Positions 13,127 to 14,917 of a DNA stretch of 14,917 nt are shown one piece after another. Within the stretch, counting starts at the first letter, position 1. Each line of letters starts with the position of its first letter. Both the position numbers and the translations under genes were made by a program. Source of the stretch: an uncultured Clostridia bacterium (GTDB lineage Bacteria; Bacillota; Clostridia; Christensenellales; Borkfalkiaceae); contig CAJGCK010000030.1 of assembly GCA_904501795.1 (NCBI GenBank), positions 1-14,917 of the forward strand, given 5' to 3'. Below the pieces are notes generated by a model that saw nothing but the letters and a program-made list of their open reading frames with translations, was not told the DNA's origin and ran no database searches.

Positions 13127-13191
13127 CAGTTTTGCCCTACCTTAAATTTCTGCCCGAAAAAAACGTTTTTTAGTTTACAGGCAGTTTATAT

Positions 13192-13378
13192 TCAATCTTT
13201 TAACAAACACAAGCACTTAGCAAGCATTCTCATTACGTGGAACGGCCCCTTGTAAGTGTGCCCTTTGCACGGCGGTTCTGTGGGCTTTCCATCTCTTCTT
13301 AAATAGCCGAACCACTCGCCGTATTCGGGGTCACTAAAATGCGAAAATGCATATTCGCACACCTTGTATAAAAAGTTT
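13192..13378 (-). pseudogene. C-terminal remnant of an AGE-family sugar epimerase
   Basis: A minus-strand frame ending at TGA 13194-13192 reads LYKVCEYAFSHFSDPEYGEW, then FGYLRRDGKPTEPPCKGH and TYKGPFHVMRMLAKCLCLLKD. This is the end of N-acylglucosamine 2-epimerase (AGE) and cellobiose-2-epimerase family proteins, where '(F)..D...GEW.GYL.RDG.....(K)G....GPFH..R.L..C' is typical. Only ~60 of the usual ~390-410 residues remain. Upstream of about 13378 the DNA turns into AT-rich non-coding sequence with a stop in frame and no start or ribosome binding site, so the front 85% has been deleted. A strong promoter (13454-13482) stands just upstream. It may be the original promoter of the epimerase. 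Downstream, 65 nt separate it from tag. Confidence 0.75.
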
Positions 13379-13453
13379 TTTAAACAAAAATTAGTGAAAA
13401 AATTATTGATTTTTTATCAATATATTTACACGTTTTTCGCGGTGAGCATCTTT

Positions 13454-13482
13454 ATTATAACAAATAAAACACGCCTTTTCAA
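13454..13482 (-). promoter_or_regulatory. Strong promoter upstream of the epimerase remnant and tag
   Basis: TTGAAA (13482-13477), 17 nt, perfect TATAAT (13459-13454) preceded by TGT. About 30 nt after the likely start is an AT hairpin, TATTGAT/ATCAATA (13422-13404), followed by AATTTTTT, a weak terminator-like element. The remaining ~330 nt to its right and around it (13379-13676) hold no gene that I can support. Confidence 0.75.
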
Positions 13483-13598
13483 TCAGTTTTGTCGTGTAAA
13501 TTCAAACTGTAATTTAAGTAAGTTTTCGTTTTGAACATCAAACGTTGCATTAAATAATAAAGTTTTTTACGCATATAAGCTTAAATGCGTTATCAACT

Positions 13599-13623
13599 AA
13601 AAAAACACCCATTTTTATGGATG
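13599..13623 (-). terminator. Terminator after the AEC transporter gene
   Basis: CATCCAT (13623-13617) pairs with ATGGGTG (13612-13606, one G-T pair) across an AAAA loop and is followed by T7. It lies ~53 nt after the stop. Confidence 0.75.
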
Positions 13624-13676
13624 CTTTTTCATTTTTGCTTTCACTTGCAAAAAATTGTCAGTTTATAAACTTTCTT

Positions 13677-14678
13677 TTATGCTATATTAAAAATCATCAT
13701 AATAAGTGGAATGGTAACAATTGATAACGTATGCGAAACCAAAGCCATGCCTGCGGGAACGGAAGTGTCTCTTCCATACGCTGCGGGAATTACTATCGTG
13801 TTTAGTCCTAACGGCATCGCGAGAGATATAACAAAGCAGTTAAACAGTATAGCGTCGAACGCGATAACGTAACGGTTCACAAGATAAGCTATTCCGCCAA
13901 ACGCAAGTGGAAACACAATAAGTCTTAATGCCGTAACTACGTAAATGCTTATATCGGACAAAACCTTTTTTATATCAATAAACGCAAAGGTTATACCCGT
14001 CATAATCATAGCAATAGGCGACATACATTCACCACACACCTTTATTACCTGCGTTACGAAAATTCCCCTACCTTCATTGAGCGAAAACATAATATCACCC
14101 AAACCAGTTATTCCAATCACGGCACCTATAAAAAGCGCGATAAATATTGGGTTTAGAAAATGCTTAAGCGTACCTAATACCCTTGCCTTACGGGTCTGCC
14201 CTAAGCTATTTTCATCGCGTTCTTGCAAAAGCCCGGGGACTCCCCAAATATATATCAACGTCCAAAGCGGAAGTGTGAAAATTACGTATGCTTGATAAAA
14301 CGAGCTGGGAAAAAGCGCCGCAACCACTGCGTTGCCCATAAATCCAAAGTTTGAAAAGGACAACCCGTAAGTGTACATTCTTCTAATAAAACCGTCCTTA
14401 GATGCTAGTTTTGCCGAAAAAATGGCAACGGGAATAATTGCAAGCTCCGTTATTAAAGAAAACAGTAACGGTTTCCACGACTGAGAAAGGGCAGAAACGT
14501 TAAAGTTATACATAAAAGTATATAGAACAAGCGCTGGTAAAAACACGTTGTTTTCAAGCTTAGACAAAAGTGTTGTGGAGTGCTTGTCAACAACACCGAG
14601 CTTCGCTATAACAAGCCCGATTACTATGTAAAATCCAAGCACGCACATTTGATTAAGAGAAGATAAAAATAACGTCAC
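13677..14678 (-). CDS. AEC (auxin efflux carrier) family transporter
   Basis: A 333-residue, roughly ten-helix membrane protein of the AEC family. Bacterial members move small carboxylates such as malate or malonate, or other unknown solutes; the substrate here is unknown. Family features are the N-terminal helix ending GLVIAKLGVVDKHSTTLLSKLENNVFLPALVL (first part of the inverted repeat, with the 'NVFLPALVL' helix breaker), SFSNFGFMGNAVVAALF (the 'N.(F/G).P(L)' position has MG in place of P), ECMSPIAMIMTGI, and ISLAMPLGLNTIVIPAAYGRD in the second half. The start is GTG at 14678, chosen because AAAGGAG lies 8 nt upstream and no better ATG exists until residue 11. It stands alone with its own promoter and terminator. 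Confidence 0.92.
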   Translation of the reverse strand: MTLFLSSLNQMCVLGFYIVIGLVIAKLGVVDKHSTTLLSKLENNVFLPALVLYTFMYNFNVSALSQSWKPLLFSLITELAIIPVAIFSAKLASKDGFIRRMYTYGLSFSNFGFMGNAVVAALFPSSFYQAYVIFTLPLWTLIYIWGVPGLLQERDENSLGQTRKARVLGTLKHFLNPIFIALFIGAVIGITGLGDIMFSLNEGRGIFVTQVIKVCGECMSPIAMIMTGITFAFIDIKKVLSDISIYVVTALRLIVFPLAFGGIAYLVNRYVIAFDAILFNCFVISLAMPLGLNTIVIPAAYGRDTSVPAGMALVSHTLSIVTIPLIMMIFNIA

Positions 14679-14683
14679 TTCTA

Positions 14684-14717
14684 ATTCTCCTTTAGACTTC
14701 AGCTTTTTTATCTAAAG
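14684..14717 (-). promoter_or_regulatory. Possible hairpin covering the AEC ribosome binding site
   Basis: On the minus strand CTTTAGA (14717-14711) pairs with TCTAAAG (14696-14690). The second arm contains the AAAG of the Shine-Dalgarno AAAGGAG, so folding would limit initiation at the GTG. AT-rich, 7 bp; an alternative GACTT/AAGTC pairing competes. Confidence 0.35.
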
Positions 14718-14784
14718 TCAAGAACTACACGTTTTTTTGTTATAAATTATGCTTGTTTTATAATTAAAAGGTACTTCTTGAGTA

Positions 14785-14813
14785 ATTATCTCACATTGTT
14801 TTTTCACAGTCAA
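14785..14813 (-). promoter_or_regulatory. Promoter of the AEC transporter gene
   Basis: TTGACT (14813-14808), 17 nt, GATAAT (14790-14785) preceded by TGA (extended -10). Leader ~100 nt. Confidence 0.75.
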
Positions 14814-14830
14814 GTGAAATAATATACTTT

Positions 14831-14886
14831 CTAAAATACAATTTTAGTTCAATTCCCGTTGTGGGAGTGTAAAATATTGGAGTGTA
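14831..14886. repeat. Small repeats upstream of the AEC promoter
   Basis: CTAAAAT-ACA-ATTTTAG (14831-14847) is a perfect 7-bp inverted repeat ending 18 nt upstream of the promoter -35. GGAGTGTA occurs twice, at 14864 and 14879 (15-nt period). They could be regulator sites; nothing ties them to a named protein. Confidence 0.25.
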
Positions 14887-14917
14887 CTTAGGTTAGTTAT
14901 TAAAAAAGTCAAACGGC

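Noticed and set aside
14841..14870. GTTCAATTCCC, like a tRNA T-arm, near the right end
   Set aside because: The flanks do not pair as a T-stem, and no acceptor, D or anticodon arm is present.
1..14917. CRISPR array, insertion sequence, prophage or toxin-antitoxin/defence system
   Set aside because: No regularly spaced repeats, transposase or integrase, phage genes or known defence domains were found on either strand by reading.

Overview
The window is AT-rich bacterial DNA, probably a low-GC Bacillota (Clostridia-type) chromosome. The evidence is the strong Shine-Dalgarno sequences (AAAGGAG, GGAGG), sigma-A-like promoters with 17-nt spacers, an infC-rpmI-rplT operon behind a leader attenuator, and an archaeal-type aspartyl-tRNA synthetase of the kind many Clostridia carry. 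The dense run of uncharacterised and decayed genes would fit an uncultured gut lineage, but that is inference. I see no phage, transposase, CRISPR array, rRNA or tRNA.

Layout. Positions 1-1925 (+) hold the end of a polar amino-acid ABC importer: the binding-protein C-terminus, a permease and an ATPase with an unusual helical insertion, closed by a terminator. Between it and the convergent yebC is a short intergenic stretch with interleaved inverted repeats (1931-2005). Positions 2032-4973 (-) hold translation genes: infC (starting at an AUC codon), rpmI and rplT behind an L20-type leader with its own promoter and attenuator, then a SpoU-type RNA methyltransferase and yebC. Positions 4999-6973 (-) hold a degV gene and a membrane-anchored protein with four DUF1508 repeats, sharing one promoter. 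Positions 7045-8515 (+) hold a single aspartyl-tRNA synthetase gene with its own promoter and terminator.

Positions 8538-13482 (-) are an accessory, eroding region. Intact genes are a capsule/exopolysaccharide initiating sugar transferase, an ArsB/NhaD-SLC13-type anion permease, and 3-methyladenine DNA glycosylase I. Between them lie four broken genes: the N-terminal part of an HpcH/HpaI-type aldolase joined to an unrelated tail; an RpiB/LacAB-type sugar-phosphate isomerase broken by one 7-bp tandem duplication; an alkaline phosphatase lipoprotein that has lost its whole middle; and the last ~60 residues of an AGE-type sugar epimerase. Most still have promoters, ribosome binding sites or terminators, so the decay looks recent (or, less likely, some of it is assembly error). 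Positions 13599-14917 (-) hold an AEC-family transporter with its promoter and terminator.

I did not find a convincing new multi-gene system. The most informative observations are the AUC start of infC, the four pseudogenes and in particular the reversible-looking 7-bp duplication, the insertion in the ABC ATPase, the tetra-DUF1508 membrane protein beside DegV, and the pseudoknot-like inverted repeats after the ABC operon. No computation or database search was run; all family calls are from recognised motifs.
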